The translations under genes were made by a program, and so were the position numbers. Shown here one piece after another: positions 20,448 to 28,866 of a stretch of DNA of 64,000 nt; within the stretch, counting starts at the first letter, position 1, and the number at the start of each line of letters is the position of its first letter. The notes below the pieces were generated by a model. It was given only the letters and a program-made list of their open reading frames with translations. It was not told the origin of the DNA and did not search any database. The stretch is from contig NZ_CP042968.1 in the NCBI RefSeq assembly GCF_001693515.2, forward strand, positions 5,456,001 through 5,520,000, given 5' to 3'. The DNA comes from Bradyrhizobium paxllaeri. Its GTDB lineage: Bacteria > Pseudomonadota > Alphaproteobacteria > Rhizobiales > Xanthobacteraceae.

Positions 20448-21692
20448 CTAGATCGAATCTATATGCAGCCTTGTGCGCTGGAATGCCGCTATCACTCGGT
20501 CGTGAGCCTCAGTCGCTGTACGGCCAATCGATAGAATCTCTGCAACGTAGTCTCGGTTACTGCTCGGTGGATGTACATACTCTCCTGGTTTAGCGATCGG
20601 AGAAACCGTCGTAATTCCCGGCATGCGCAGAAGTTCACCAACATTCTCTATGCCGCGAAAAATGCCAGGAACATCTGCAAACAAGAAATGAATTGCAGCG
20701 CCGCTGTTTCGCATAGGAGCCCAATTAGGATTCTTACCTAATGCCGCATCCAGAACGGCACGCACTGCACTCCGACCGGTTGCCATCTCGATAAGATGGC
20801 TGCCGATCTTGCCACCTGCGAGCCTGGGATTAATTTCGATGACGCGTGTTTCGTTGCCGCTCACCCGGCATTCGGTGTGCGCGGCGCCGTGATCGATGTT
20901 TAAAGCGGCTAGCGCCCGCCGAGTCGCTGCTATCGCCGCCATTGCCTCTGCACCCAGATATGGAAAACTATGTCCCGCTTCAATGAAGTGATTGCGATCG
21001 ATGCCGACCATCTCTTTACTGGCAACACCTATGATTTGGCAGCGGCCGCCTGGATATTGGATCGTTTCGACGCTAAACTCAGTACCCGAACAATAGGCCT
21101 CAAGGAGGACCCCCCTCGGCATTAGTTGGTCAGCAGCATTACGCGACCAAGCCAGCGCAATCTCTATATACTCCTCAAGCTCGCGTTGATTGTTGATACG
21201 CCTTACGCCGTAGCCATCATTTTCCTCCTGAGGTTTGATCACGAGCGGGAAGCCGAGCTGGGCCGCGCCGCAAATGGCATCGTCTCGACTCTGTGCCAGA
21301 AAGAACGGCACATTGTACTCGGCTGCATGCTCTGCTAGAGCTATTCGCATGCGGTGTTTGTTCCGGGCTGAGAGCGCGGCCTCATAGCTGAGCCCTGGGA
21401 GGTTCAATAGCCTAGCAGCCAGCGCCGCTTGAGGAACGTACATATCCGCTGTTGTGGTGACGGCAGCCACATCGAAAGATTGGCTCTGTTGCCGTGCTGT
21501 GTTCGAGACCTCTATTGGGTTATTCGTGTCGCAGACCAAAATCTTATCGACGAATGACAGAATTTCGGGCCCATACCTTCCCGGCTCGCGCGTGAGCAGA
21601 ACAATATGTAAGCCGTCGGCACGCGCCAGCTGATTGGCGCATGCTCCCGCTCCCGTCGTGCTCGCCTCAACGAATATAATCGCGCGGCCCAT
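20448..21692 (-). CDS. ATP-grasp ligase (last gene of a peptide-linked biosynthetic operon)
   Basis: The 414-residue protein has an amino-terminal Rossmann-like domain, then an ATP-grasp core: FPLVIKPQEENDGYGVRRIN (nucleotide-binding lysine and glycine-rich loop), LLEAYCSGTEFSVETI, and TRVIEINPRLAGGKIGSHLI with the Mg-binding E-x-N. Such enzymes activate a carboxylate as acyl phosphate and join it to an amine or similar nucleophile. A GAGGGAAC precedes ATG 21692. It lies 30 bp after the caspase-like gene and is the last gene of the operon. Relatives join amino acids to one another or to peptides; its substrate is unknown. It is not the LysX or RimK type by length, being closer to carbamoyl-phosphate-synthase-like L-amino-acid ligases. 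Confidence 0.85.
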   Translation of the reverse strand: MGRAIIFVEASTTGAGACANQLARADGLHIVLLTREPGRYGPEILSFVDKILVCDTNNPIEVSNTARQQSQSFDVAAVTTTADMYVPQAALAARLLNLPGLSYEAALSARNKHRMRIALAEHAAEYNVPFFLAQSRDDAICGAAQLGFPLVIKPQEENDGYGVRRINNQRELEEYIEIALAWSRNAADQLMPRGVLLEAYCSGTEFSVETIQYPGGRCQIIGVASKEMVGIDRNHFIEAGHSFPYLGAEAMAAIAATRRALAALNIDHGAAHTECRVSGNETRVIEINPRLAGGKIGSHLIEMATGRSAVRAVLDAALGKNPNWAPMRNSGAAIHFLFADVPGIFRGIENVGELLRMPGITTVSPIAKPGEYVHPPSSNRDYVAEILSIGRTATEAHDRVIAAFQRTRLHIDSI

Positions 21693-21722
21693 GTTCCCTC
21701 TGCAAGACTTGGGAATGCGGCT

Positions 21723-23318
21723 CTACTCATCCAGTTTCGGATCGATGAAGAACGTGTGATACCGCAGCGTAACAAACTGCGGCGCTAGAGCCGCAGCCAC
21801 CAAAGTCAGGCGGCCCCTGAGGGTCAGCCGCGCAGTTGGGATTGATATGATGCCGCCCGTACGAGGCCACGGTACTGCCGTGAAATCCGGTATCCGGTGG
21901 AAGAAGATAGCTCCTTCCGCGAACTCCGGTAGTTGCGATAGGTTAATCGTGAAGCGGTCTTCGCTTAAGCGCGAGAGGAAAGTGTGCGGTGGGCATTCTA
22001 CGCCGATGTGTTCCTTAGTGGTGCCACATCGATCACACTCTTCCCGTTCGATAGGCAGCAAGTGTGAGGCCAACGGCTGATAGCACGTGACGTAACTTAC
22101 TCCGCCACAACGCTCGCAAATAGCTCGAACCGTATCTCCCCGGCAACAATGGGCTGCGTATCGCAGCTGAATCCATCCTTCTTTGCGGATAAAACGGGTA
22201 AGGATCTCGAATAGCTCGGCGCGCATCTTGGCTAATTTTTCAATTAGGTCTTGAACAGCTAGGCTCAGCTCGTTAGCCGGAAGCGCTCCAACTCGCGTGG
22301 CATGGGCAATACATCCGGCGCGGCTCGTCAGAAGCGTTACGCGTATATAGGACCCGGTCACCAGTTGGTTCTCAGGCATCCAATGCAAAAGGGTGTCTGC
22401 AAACTGTTCAAGCCAGGCAACGTTGCTAACAAGATCACAAACACCGGCGGGCGCAGTGCTGGCAGACGCCACAGTTGGAGGGCGAACCTGAGATGAACTC
22501 AAGTTGGCAGGATAACTAATACAGGGGTCTCCCAAAAGTTGGAAAGCGCAGCCTCTCTGCTCCAACGCGTCCGCCTGTAAATTCAGATTGTTCACGATAT
22601 GGCCGAGCGGCTGTCCTGCAAGCAAGGCCCGGGCAAAGGCTTCACCGTATTGGGGCAGTATATGCAAATTTCTGAAACTGCCGATTACTACAGAGCCAGC
22701 TGCGAACAGTGTTCTGGCCAGCGAATATTGTTGCGGGACACAGGAATCACCAAGTCGCATGGACGAACAACAGTTCAGAAACACCGCTGCTCCCAGTTGA
22801 AAGCACGGTTGAATAACGGGGCCGCTTAAAAATGTCGTTTTGAACGTACTTAGCCATTTCGATCCAAACTGGACGCAATATTCCGCCCCGTGACCGGTAA
22901 GAGCCGTCCCAGTGGGGCGTGGCCGTTTGTCATCAGTTAGATGTGCTAGGAACTCGTCGATAACGAATTCCGCCGTGCCATCTCTCCGATATTCTCTAGC
23001 TACTTCTCCAGCGAGTAACTCACAAACCGAACCGTTACCATCGATCGTGTAACTTTGATCCAAATAGTGATCGTCAGATGCCAAATACAACCCGCAGCCT
23101 CGTGTTGAATCTTGACAGGCCCATTCAGCCAAAGATCTAGACGTAGCAACGGTAAGCTGCAGCCATGTTCCGCAAAAGGTGAGCGAAGACGCTTGGCATG
23201 ATGCCAAGAACGTCTCTAAGGCAATGGCGTCCGGAATGACCGTCAACGGGCGCCTAGGAAATCGCCGGGCTGCGAATTCGGCAGTTTGTGAGGAAGCCAG
23301 AATGAGATGTTCGGCCAT
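21723..23318 (-). CDS. Caspase-like (CHAT/C25-type) protease with zinc ribbon, operon gene
   Basis: The 531-residue protein is not a known named family. Residues 140-270 look like a clan CD cysteine peptidase core: GTALTGHGAEYCVQFG (candidate catalytic His143) and, 40 residues on, GAAVFLNCCSSMRLGDS (candidate Cys183 or Cys184), then SLARTLFAAGSVVIGSFRN and LLAGQPLGHIV and FQLLGDPC, the same order as in CHAT and gingipain-like domains. Residues about 430-470 hold CERC and CDRC pairs, a probable zinc ribbon. It has no signal peptide, so it is probably cytoplasmic. The start is ATG 23318, 13 bp after the ureohydrolase stop. In context it could cleave the modified 51-residue peptide to release a product; this is inference. 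Confidence 0.55.
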   Translation of the reverse strand: MAEHLILASSQTAEFAARRFPRRPLTVIPDAIALETFLASCQASSLTFCGTWLQLTVATSRSLAEWACQDSTRGCGLYLASDDHYLDQSYTIDGNGSVCELLAGEVAREYRRDGTAEFVIDEFLAHLTDDKRPRPTGTALTGHGAEYCVQFGSKWLSTFKTTFLSGPVIQPCFQLGAAVFLNCCSSMRLGDSCVPQQYSLARTLFAAGSVVIGSFRNLHILPQYGEAFARALLAGQPLGHIVNNLNLQADALEQRGCAFQLLGDPCISYPANLSSSQVRPPTVASASTAPAGVCDLVSNVAWLEQFADTLLHWMPENQLVTGSYIRVTLLTSRAGCIAHATRVGALPANELSLAVQDLIEKLAKMRAELFEILTRFIRKEGWIQLRYAAHCCRGDTVRAICERCGGVSYVTCYQPLASHLLPIEREECDRCGTTKEHIGVECPPHTFLSRLSEDRFTINLSQLPEFAEGAIFFHRIPDFTAVPWPRTGGIISIPTARLTLRGRLTLVAAALAPQFVTLRYHTFFIDPKLDE

Positions 23319-23330
23319 AGTGCAACGAGC

Positions 23331-24296
23331 TCAGTCAGTAGCCGTCCGCAGGCGGTTTGCCTCTCTTCGAACTACGCCAGCCATAAAGTTAAGGGCGATC
23401 TGCGCCGCTAGCTTGGATGTCATCTCGTCCCGGTCCAGCGGCGGACTTACCTCCGTAATGTCGAGAGCAAGCAAATGCGCTCTGGCAGCAATTTCAAACA
23501 CTACGTCCAGTACTTCGTAAGCTAGAAATCCGCCTGGATTTGGAACGCTCGTTCCCGGTGCATGAGCCTGGTCTACAGCATCAATGTCTACCGACAAATA
23601 CACTCCATCCGCTCCCTCGCTGACATGCTTGAGAGCGGCGCCAACAGCGGCCTCCCACCCCATTTTTCGGATATCGTAAGGTGTCAGGACAAGCATTCCG
23701 TTTGTTTCTGCCAACCGCATATACTCTTCTGAATAAATCGGAGCGTTGATCCCGAGCTGAGCAACGTTGTGATAATCGATGACGTCGGAAATGGTTCTCA
23801 TCCAGTGACCCGAATGCTCTTTTCCTGGAACGGGTAGCCGCATATCGAAGTGCGCATCGAGAACAATCAGTCCTAGCTTTCCATCACTCAACCGATCCAA
23901 CACACCCCTGATTGCAGGATCAGTGATGGAATGATCCCCACCTAGAATGATCGGCCGAACGCATCTTGGCAGGCTGGAAACAGCTCCTCGGATGCTCCCA
24001 TAGGTCTGCTCTAGGGAATGCACGACATCTATGGGTTTGCACCGTACCAAGGTGGCGTCGGAGAGCGAAACTCGCTTGTCGACGCAATAGGTACTACTGG
24101 CATCAAGCGCTTGCAAAATCTTTTCGGGCCCAAAACGACAGCCCGGGCGATGGCTGACTGCATAATCAAACGGGACGCTAATGAAGGCAAATGCCGGCTC
24201 ATGGCGCACCTGCGTCGCGTCGGTCGTCCAACGATCCCGAATCCAAGGCACTGTCGAATCGACTACGACAGGTAGGTGGTCGCGCGAGAAACTCAT
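23331..24296 (-). CDS. Ureohydrolase (arginase/agmatinase family), operon gene
   Basis: From ATG 24296 the protein has 321 residues. The binuclear manganese site is complete: GGDHS (residues 119-123), DAHFD (147-151) and SVDIDAVD (236-242). Members hydrolyse guanidino groups to urea plus an amine (arginase, agmatinase, guanidinobutyrase) or related formimino groups. The open frame reaches back to 24359, but that start lies inside the radical SAM gene; ATG 24296 follows its stop by 13 bases. Its place in an operon with a small peptide, a radical SAM enzyme and an ATP-grasp enzyme suggests a biosynthetic substrate, either a free guanidino compound or an arginine in the peptide (which has Arg21 and Arg41), rather than arginine catabolism. 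Confidence 0.85.
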   Translation of the reverse strand: MSFSRDHLPVVVDSTVPWIRDRWTTDATQVRHEPAFAFISVPFDYAVSHRPGCRFGPEKILQALDASSTYCVDKRVSLSDATLVRCKPIDVVHSLEQTYGSIRGAVSSLPRCVRPIILGGDHSITDPAIRGVLDRLSDGKLGLIVLDAHFDMRLPVPGKEHSGHWMRTISDVIDYHNVAQLGINAPIYSEEYMRLAETNGMLVLTPYDIRKMGWEAAVGAALKHVSEGADGVYLSVDIDAVDQAHAPGTSVPNPGGFLAYEVLDVVFEIAARAHLLALDITEVSPPLDRDEMTSKLAAQIALNFMAGVVRREANRLRTATD

Positions 24297-24309
24297 GAAG
24301 GACCGTTCA

Positions 24310-25479
24310 TCATGCCTTTGAAGCGAGGATCGCTGCCTTCCGAAACTGCTTGAGGCCACGATTCACCACCTCATCTTCTCCATGGCTCGCTTCAAAGTTC
24401 CGATAGAATTCCAGCTTACGTTCCAAGCCAGATGAGCTTACGGTATCCCACACTCGCTCCCGCAAGAGACAGAAACCGTCCTGCACCGGTTCACGGATGT
24501 GCCTCGCAAAAGTTGCGTTCCAAATCGTTTGAAGGCTGTCGCACTTGGTATGACCGAGAAAACGCCCCAAGCCGTTGCAATCGTACACCTCTCCGAAGAG
24601 GTTCACGAACAGCCCAACATTGACTTGTCGGCAGCGGTAACCGCCAGTCATGGGTCGAGACGGACGATACGAGAGACCGAATTCCTCCTCGTCAATCTTT
24701 CGTATCATGTTGTTGATATGATCAGCACGCGTTCTCTCGATAAGCACTGAAGATCGATCTGCTCGCCCCTCAGGAATCAATGGCACTATATAGTTGTGAA
24801 CGTTGTTGAGACGGCACCAACGATGAAGAGACGCGACCTCAGCAAAATCCTCGTTAAACTGCGGCGTGACCACCGCATCGATCGCTACTCGCGTTGGAAT
24901 TGATCGGTTGAATCCCCGCTTGAGCAACGTCTGCAAGGCAGCATTGGATTTGGCGCCGTATCCTCGCGCCCCCGCCATCTTATCCTGGATGGCCACATCG
25001 TGGGAATTGTGCTTAATGAACACCGTTGCTCTCAGCTGAAATAAGCGCTCTACGGCCGCGCCATCTAAATGGTATCCGCTGGTGAACACTACGGGAGTCA
25101 TGCCGTGCTGTTGCACGCTCTCGACGATTTGCCAAAACTCGCGATCGGCCATCGGCTCCCCTGCGCCTGGGAATTCTACTGTTGTGGCTCCCATCGCATG
25201 CGCCTGTGCGATCAAATCAAGTCGTTCAGCAGTGCTTAATTCAACGCGATTAGGCATGTCGCTATGTCGATCAGAGGTACGATCGCAATAGAAGCATTTT
25301 AGTTCGCATTCGCCAGTCAAGTCTATATCGAGATGCAGCAGGCGGTTATGCAAGCGCGCGTCTTCGACTAGATCCCGCGCGTAATCGGTACCTGCAGCCC
25401 AGAGGTTTTCAAGTCGCTCTCGCGCAGCCAGGATATGAGGAAGTCGTCGAGCAACGATATCAGCGCCAACAGATGACAT
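24310..25479 (-). CDS. Radical SAM protein, operon gene
   Basis: The 389-residue protein carries the C-x3-C-x2-C motif as CELKCFYC (Cys58, Cys62, Cys65) that binds the 4Fe-4S cluster, and the SAM-binding GAGEP (in VEFPGAGEPMAD). The carboxy-terminal part has further cysteines (YRCRQV, YDCNGLG, GFCLLRE), a SPASM/twitch-like arrangement common in peptide-modifying enzymes. It would generate a 5-prime-deoxyadenosyl radical to modify a substrate. It is the first gene after the peptide gene and the terminator at 25558-25589. Upstream of ATG 25479 lies GTGAGGGAGC, a good ribosome-binding site. The modification is unknown. Confidence 0.85.
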   Translation of the reverse strand: MSSVGADIVARRLPHILAARERLENLWAAGTDYARDLVEDARLHNRLLHLDIDLTGECELKCFYCDRTSDRHSDMPNRVELSTAERLDLIAQAHAMGATTVEFPGAGEPMADREFWQIVESVQQHGMTPVVFTSGYHLDGAAVERLFQLRATVFIKHNSHDVAIQDKMAGARGYGAKSNAALQTLLKRGFNRSIPTRVAIDAVVTPQFNEDFAEVASLHRWCRLNNVHNYIVPLIPEGRADRSSVLIERTRADHINNMIRKIDEEEFGLSYRPSRPMTGGYRCRQVNVGLFVNLFGEVYDCNGLGRFLGHTKCDSLQTIWNATFARHIREPVQDGFCLLRERVWDTVSSSGLERKLEFYRNFEASHGEDEVVNRGLKQFRKAAILASKA

Positions 25480-25557
25480 GCTCCCTCACAGAAGGTCCAA
25501 ATGAATAGCTAGTCGGTAGTCAATAAAAACACCCGTTGATAAATCGACAAAAATATA

Positions 25558-25589
25558 CCTAAGGCTGAGCCTCACCGCCCAGCCTTAGG
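25558..25589 (-). terminator. Rho-independent terminator/attenuator after the peptide gene
   Basis: A perfect 10-bp stem, CCTAAGGCTG with CAGCCTTAGG and a 12-base loop, is followed on the minus strand by TATATTTTTG. It lies 28 bp after the peptide stop codon and 78 bp before the radical SAM start. It would make the peptide transcript much more abundant than that of the downstream enzymes, as is common for precursor peptides. Confidence 0.85.
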
Positions 25590-25616
25590 GTGGGACCGAA
25601 TGAATTCACATGCGAT

Positions 25617-25772
25617 CTAGACTTGGACAGCGGCGAGCAACTGTGCGATTCGCGTCAGTTTCTCGTTCACGACAGCAAGCTGCGTTGCTTTTTGAGCCTC
25701 GGCGACTTCGCGAATTGCTTCCTTGAGGGCTTCGGCTTCCTGGCCCTGTCCATACGTCGGCTGCTGCGTCAT
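25617..25772 (-). CDS. 51-residue peptide, candidate precursor/scaffold of the operon
   Basis: A short frame from ATG 25772 to TAG 25617 encodes 51 residues. AAGGAG stands seven bases before the ATG, a near-ideal ribosome-binding site. The sequence begins MTQQPTYGQGQEAEALKEAI, is helical and rich in Gln, Glu, Ala and Lys, and ends QLLAAVQV. It has no Cys, Ser or Asp, one Tyr (7) and two Arg (21, 41). A strong terminator follows. Its position before a radical SAM, a ureohydrolase, a caspase-like protease and an ATP-grasp gene suggests a ribosomally made substrate or carrier peptide. I do not recognise it as any known precursor family, and a simple coiled-coil accessory protein remains possible. 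Confidence 0.65.
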   Translation of the reverse strand: MTQQPTYGQGQEAEALKEAIREVAEAQKATQLAVVNEKLTRIAQLLAAVQV

Positions 25773-25790
25773 GCTCGTCTCCTTGACTCG

Positions 25791-25835
25791 AGTGTTAAGT
25801 AATACGTCTCCACGCTAAAGCTTATCAAGCTGCCG
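25791..25835 (-). promoter_or_regulatory. Putative promoter of the peptide operon with AGCTT palindrome
   Basis: On the minus strand TTGATA is followed after 17 bases by GTATTA (TATTAC at 18), a plausible housekeeping promoter about 30 bp before the ribosome-binding site. The -35 region lies inside the perfect inverted repeat AGCTT-GAT-AAGCT, which could be an operator. It does not fit a complete TtsI box or nod box. Confidence 0.4.
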
Positions 25836-25918
25836 CCAATGTCTGCGTACCGCCAATCCCGACGTGAGTGTCGGACTGCACCGAAGCGAGTCTGCTAGCG
25901 CTACTGGGACGCGCATTT

Positions 25919-25992
25919 TCGCGAAACGCTCATTCGCCAAACGCTCATTCGCCAAACGCTCACAAGATTTCGACAAACGCTCACAAGATGTT
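25919..25992. repeat. Short tandem repeats upstream of the peptide operon
   Basis: Four imperfect copies of TCGCCAAACGCTCA-type units, 15-21 bases each, lie head to tail (TCGCGAAACGCTCAT, TCGCCAAACGCTCAT, TCGCCAAACGCTCACAAGAT, TCGACAAACGCTCACAAGAT). The last two share the extra CAAGAT. They start about 150 bp upstream of the peptide gene. The number and spacing do not fit CRISPR. Confidence 0.7.
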
Positions 25993-26329
25993 TGTGCCAC
26001 AGACAAATCGTGCTGTCGCCTCCTTGTTTTGGTAGGATGCAAGTCCAGGTCTCGATCCTTCAGCGCTACCTTCGCTCAGGGAGGCTCTCGCGCCGCGGGC
26101 ATTGGTCGGGGTCACTCGATGAGGGTGGAATGGGCTTATTTCAAGAACAGCTCCGAAGATGTGGCTGAGTTCCTAGTGCAGCGAATCGAGCAAGGCATTG
26201 CCCAACCCGGTAATGAATGTCGATTTGGATTTTCTATAGCTTGAAGACAAGTGGACCCGCACCGCTCCGGCGGCCCGTTTCCAAAGTAGACAGCGGGTAG
26301 CGACTTGGCCTGCAGGTCCGATTTCAGCT
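25993..26329. other. Intergenic, no gene seen
   Basis: Only short frames. Just right of the tandem repeats TTTGT-GCCACAG-ACAAA forms a small inverted repeat (25990-26007). Confidence 0.35.
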
Positions 26330-27295
26330 CTTCTTCCTAGTACCCGGCAGCTCAAAGAGAACGCCAATCACTTCGAGCAGCTCCGACGACTCGGGAAATG
26401 GCTGAGTGGTTCAAGGCTTAGCAGTTCCGGGGCTGTCGTGCCGTCAGGATTAAGACTCTCCAGGACCGCGAATGGTTGTTTGACCTGAAGACGTTTGAAG
26501 TAGCGCCCGCCCGTCTTATCGATTGCGACGACAAGCCGCTTATCTATCGAGTTGACGAATAGCAGGCGGGCCGGCAGGGCCGGACGCGTTATGAGAACTG
26601 CCCCTCCATCGCGATAGGCTCAGCGCTTCTACCCTTGACCTCGAGGAACCTGGCATCTTTGAGCAGTGACTGCACCAACCCGAACTCCGGGACGGCCGCG
26701 AGCTCACGGCCTGCAACTTTTGCAGGCACAGGCACGGCATGGTCTGCGAAAAGCGTGCCGACGTTTTGCGCCGGACTAGCTTTTCTCTTGGCGCGAGTAC
26801 CGGAAGCGGCAGTTCAGGTGGCTCCAGTGCTTGGCCGGTCAGGACGACCATGTCGGGATGCGTGTCCGAATCATCGTAGCGCCGAGCCAACAGGTGGTCG
26901 CCGAAGGCCGCGACGACGAGACTGTGACGGGTCATTAGAGCATAGTTGCTCACGATCAGGAGATCGCCCAAGCCCGCTACCGGATCAAGCGTGCCGGCGG
27001 CGAGCTGGTAGACCTCATGGTTACGCAATATGACGGGCTTTCTGGATTGCCATTCCTCAATCATCAGTGCGCCGTCTCCGACACGGCCGTCGCTCCTGGC
27101 TGCGGCGGCAATGCCCGTATTCGCAAGTGGAAGTGCCTTGACTGCACCGGCATGGCTCGGAGGAAAATCGGCTACGGTCTTCTCCCAAGTGAACACGCGC
27201 GGATCGCCGGTATATGCCGTGAACTTCTCGTGCACGTGAAAGGCCTTGTGAAGTTGTTTGCTAAGTTTGGTGTCCCAAAACGTCTTCACATCCAT
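26330..27295 (-). pseudogene. S24/LexA-like peptidase or phage-repressor-type gene, multiply frameshifted
   Basis: In one frame (26540-27295) the protein includes LDPVAGLGDLLIVSNYALMT and then ARRYDDSD. Other frames continue VGTLFADHAVPVPAKVAG, VKGRSAEPIAMEGQF and KRLVVAIDKTGGRYFKRLQV, ending with LLEVIGVLFELPG. The GRSAEPIAMEGQ stretch resembles the serine region of S24-type autoproteases (SAEPI--G). At least three frame changes rule out a full product. It may come from the same lost prophage as the terminase fragments. Confidence 0.5.
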
Positions 27296-27381
27296 CGCCT
27301 GCCGCGCTTGACTTGAGGCCAGAGCGTGGGCGTGACGTGCCGGTTAGACGCATCCATTCGGGTATGCGCTATCCGAGGCGA

Positions 27382-27619
27382 TCAGTATCCAGCAGTTGTT
27401 TTCTGAGACTGGGTGCTCATCGCAACTCCATCTTGTTCAAGATGGCTCAGATCTATCCCGCATTCTCGCTTGTGATTACCGCAGTCTCGAAGATTTGCAG
27501 CGCGCTGCCTCGGCTGATCGCTGCCATTAACCTTCGCAACGAATTTGGCTTTGGTAGAATCAAACTTCTCTTGGGCAAGCGCCTTCTTTCGGGCGCGTGC
27601 GTCGCTCTTCTTACCCATC
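27382..27619 (-). pseudogene. Small basic gene next to the Panacea-like relic
   Basis: A frame starting MGKKSDARARKKALAQEKFD follows the end of the Panacea-like gene, overlapping the EYYSSQ coding region that ends that family. It continues for about 80 codons with no known domain. It could be the partner of a toxin-antitoxin pair, but the family is not identified and the upstream gene is broken. Confidence 0.35.
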
Positions 27620-28036
27620 TGGGACGAATAATATTCGTGCACGGCACGCCTGCGCGATAATTGCATTGGAAGCTTGCCCGATAGGCGTATGCCGGGAGCG
27701 TCGAGCCAGGGGCCTCTTGATGCGTGAGATTACTGAGCCAGTGCGCGGTGTTATCTCCGTAGAAATCAAGTACCTTGTTGACGGTCTCGCGTTCGTCAGG
27801 TGTGAGTTGGCCGCTATCCGCTTCCCCGAAAAGCGATGCATCAACCTTGAACCTGCCGCGATGACGCGCGTACAGCTCCGTCAATACGGGGCCGTTCGCG
27901 CAGGCCCTGAAATCGCTGGACAATAGGTGCTGCTCATCCAAACGAAGCTCCAAGCTTGAGAGTTCTGGAGCTTCATCGCTGACAGTTCGCCAGCGCGCTC
28001 AGTTATGTACTTGGCCACATCGAAGACCGCTGCCAT
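27590..28036 (-). pseudogene. Panacea/SocA-like (DUF4065) protein gene, frameshifted
   Basis: From ATG 28036 the frame begins AAVFDVAKYITERAGELSAM, then KLQN--AWSF, and another frame gives ACANGPVLTELYARHRGRFK, LTPDERETVNKVLDFYGDNT and HWLSNLTHQEAP. This is the ordered motif set of the Panacea domain (SocA, GepA), found in antitoxins and phage proteins. Frame changes near 27,950 and 27,700 break it. The family members neutralise diverse small toxins encoded alongside. Confidence 0.7.
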
Positions 28037-28059
28037 CACCCAGACCCCGGATTTGAACC

Positions 28060-28512
28060 CCGTTATTAGAGGCATGTTAACGTTCCTGCAACGTTCCCGT
28101 TCCGAACGCCATTTGGCTGAATTTTCCGGGTCTTTTTGCTTCCCGACTCAGCGACTCAGGCGTTATCGGAGCCGGAGGCAGCGCGGACGTGACTCGCCGC
28201 CTTGAGTGAGCGAGAACCCACGCTGTCCCTACCACGCCAGCGCTGCCACCGAAGTTAGCGGCGATGACTCGGCGCTCGCGTATTGACCATGAAAGCGCTG
28301 TCCTACCGCACGTCGCAAACTTGGTGGCCAGCCTTCGCCCTTGAATTAGCAAGGCTCACCACCTCGCCCTTCGGGACTTGCGGTGGTGCGTAATCCTCGG
28401 GGTGCCGCCAAGTTATATCGCGGAGAAGGACTCCAGGGCACCTACCAGGATTGGTGGCCGCCTTGATCGACTGCCTTCATCTAAGCTGCTTGCAGATTTA
28501 GGGGAGACTCGA
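28060..28512. other. Intergenic, no gene seen
   Basis: Only short overlapping frames with no recognisable domain. Confidence 0.35.
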
Positions 28513-28743
28513 ATGGCCAAACGCGCACGCATTCGTTGCACCAACAAGACGAACAGAAAGAACACTCACGAAAGAATCACACATGTCGGCGGACTAAACC
28601 CCGACGGAACGCTGTGGAAGCGATCCATCGTGAGGCTATCAAAGATATCAAGATCGACGAATGGAAGTTCTATGTCGAAGAAAACGGCCGCAGGGTTGAT
28701 GTGGTGTGGGCACAAGTACATCAAGACGACGGCCCGCCTCTGA
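28513..28743 (+). pseudogene. DUF3892 small protein, frameshifted
   Basis: ATG 28513 opens AKRARIRCTNKTNRKNTHER and ITHVGGLNPDGTLWK, the typical start of DUF3892 proteins. The next part is in another frame (EAIKDIKIDEWKFYVEENGR RVDVV), and the end GHKYIKTTARL returns to the first frame. Two compensating indels would explain it. DUF3892 proteins are about 80-90 residues and of unknown function. Confidence 0.7.
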
Positions 28744-28866
28744 GGCCGCAGCTCGCAAGCTTGGACAACTACGGGCGCTCATCTCAGCCGCGTAGAACGA
28801 CCCTGACCATCTCCCGGCCCTGATGCAGACAAGCCGGGGCTACGGCCGTGGTGATGCGAGCTCGGC

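Noticed and set aside
25815..25835. TtsI (type III secretion) box
   Set aside because: CAGCTT is present but the TCGAAAGCT half and the CC-tail are not; it is simply a short palindrome.
25919..25992. CRISPR array
   Set aside because: The units are contiguous and imperfect with no unique spacers, and no cas genes are near.
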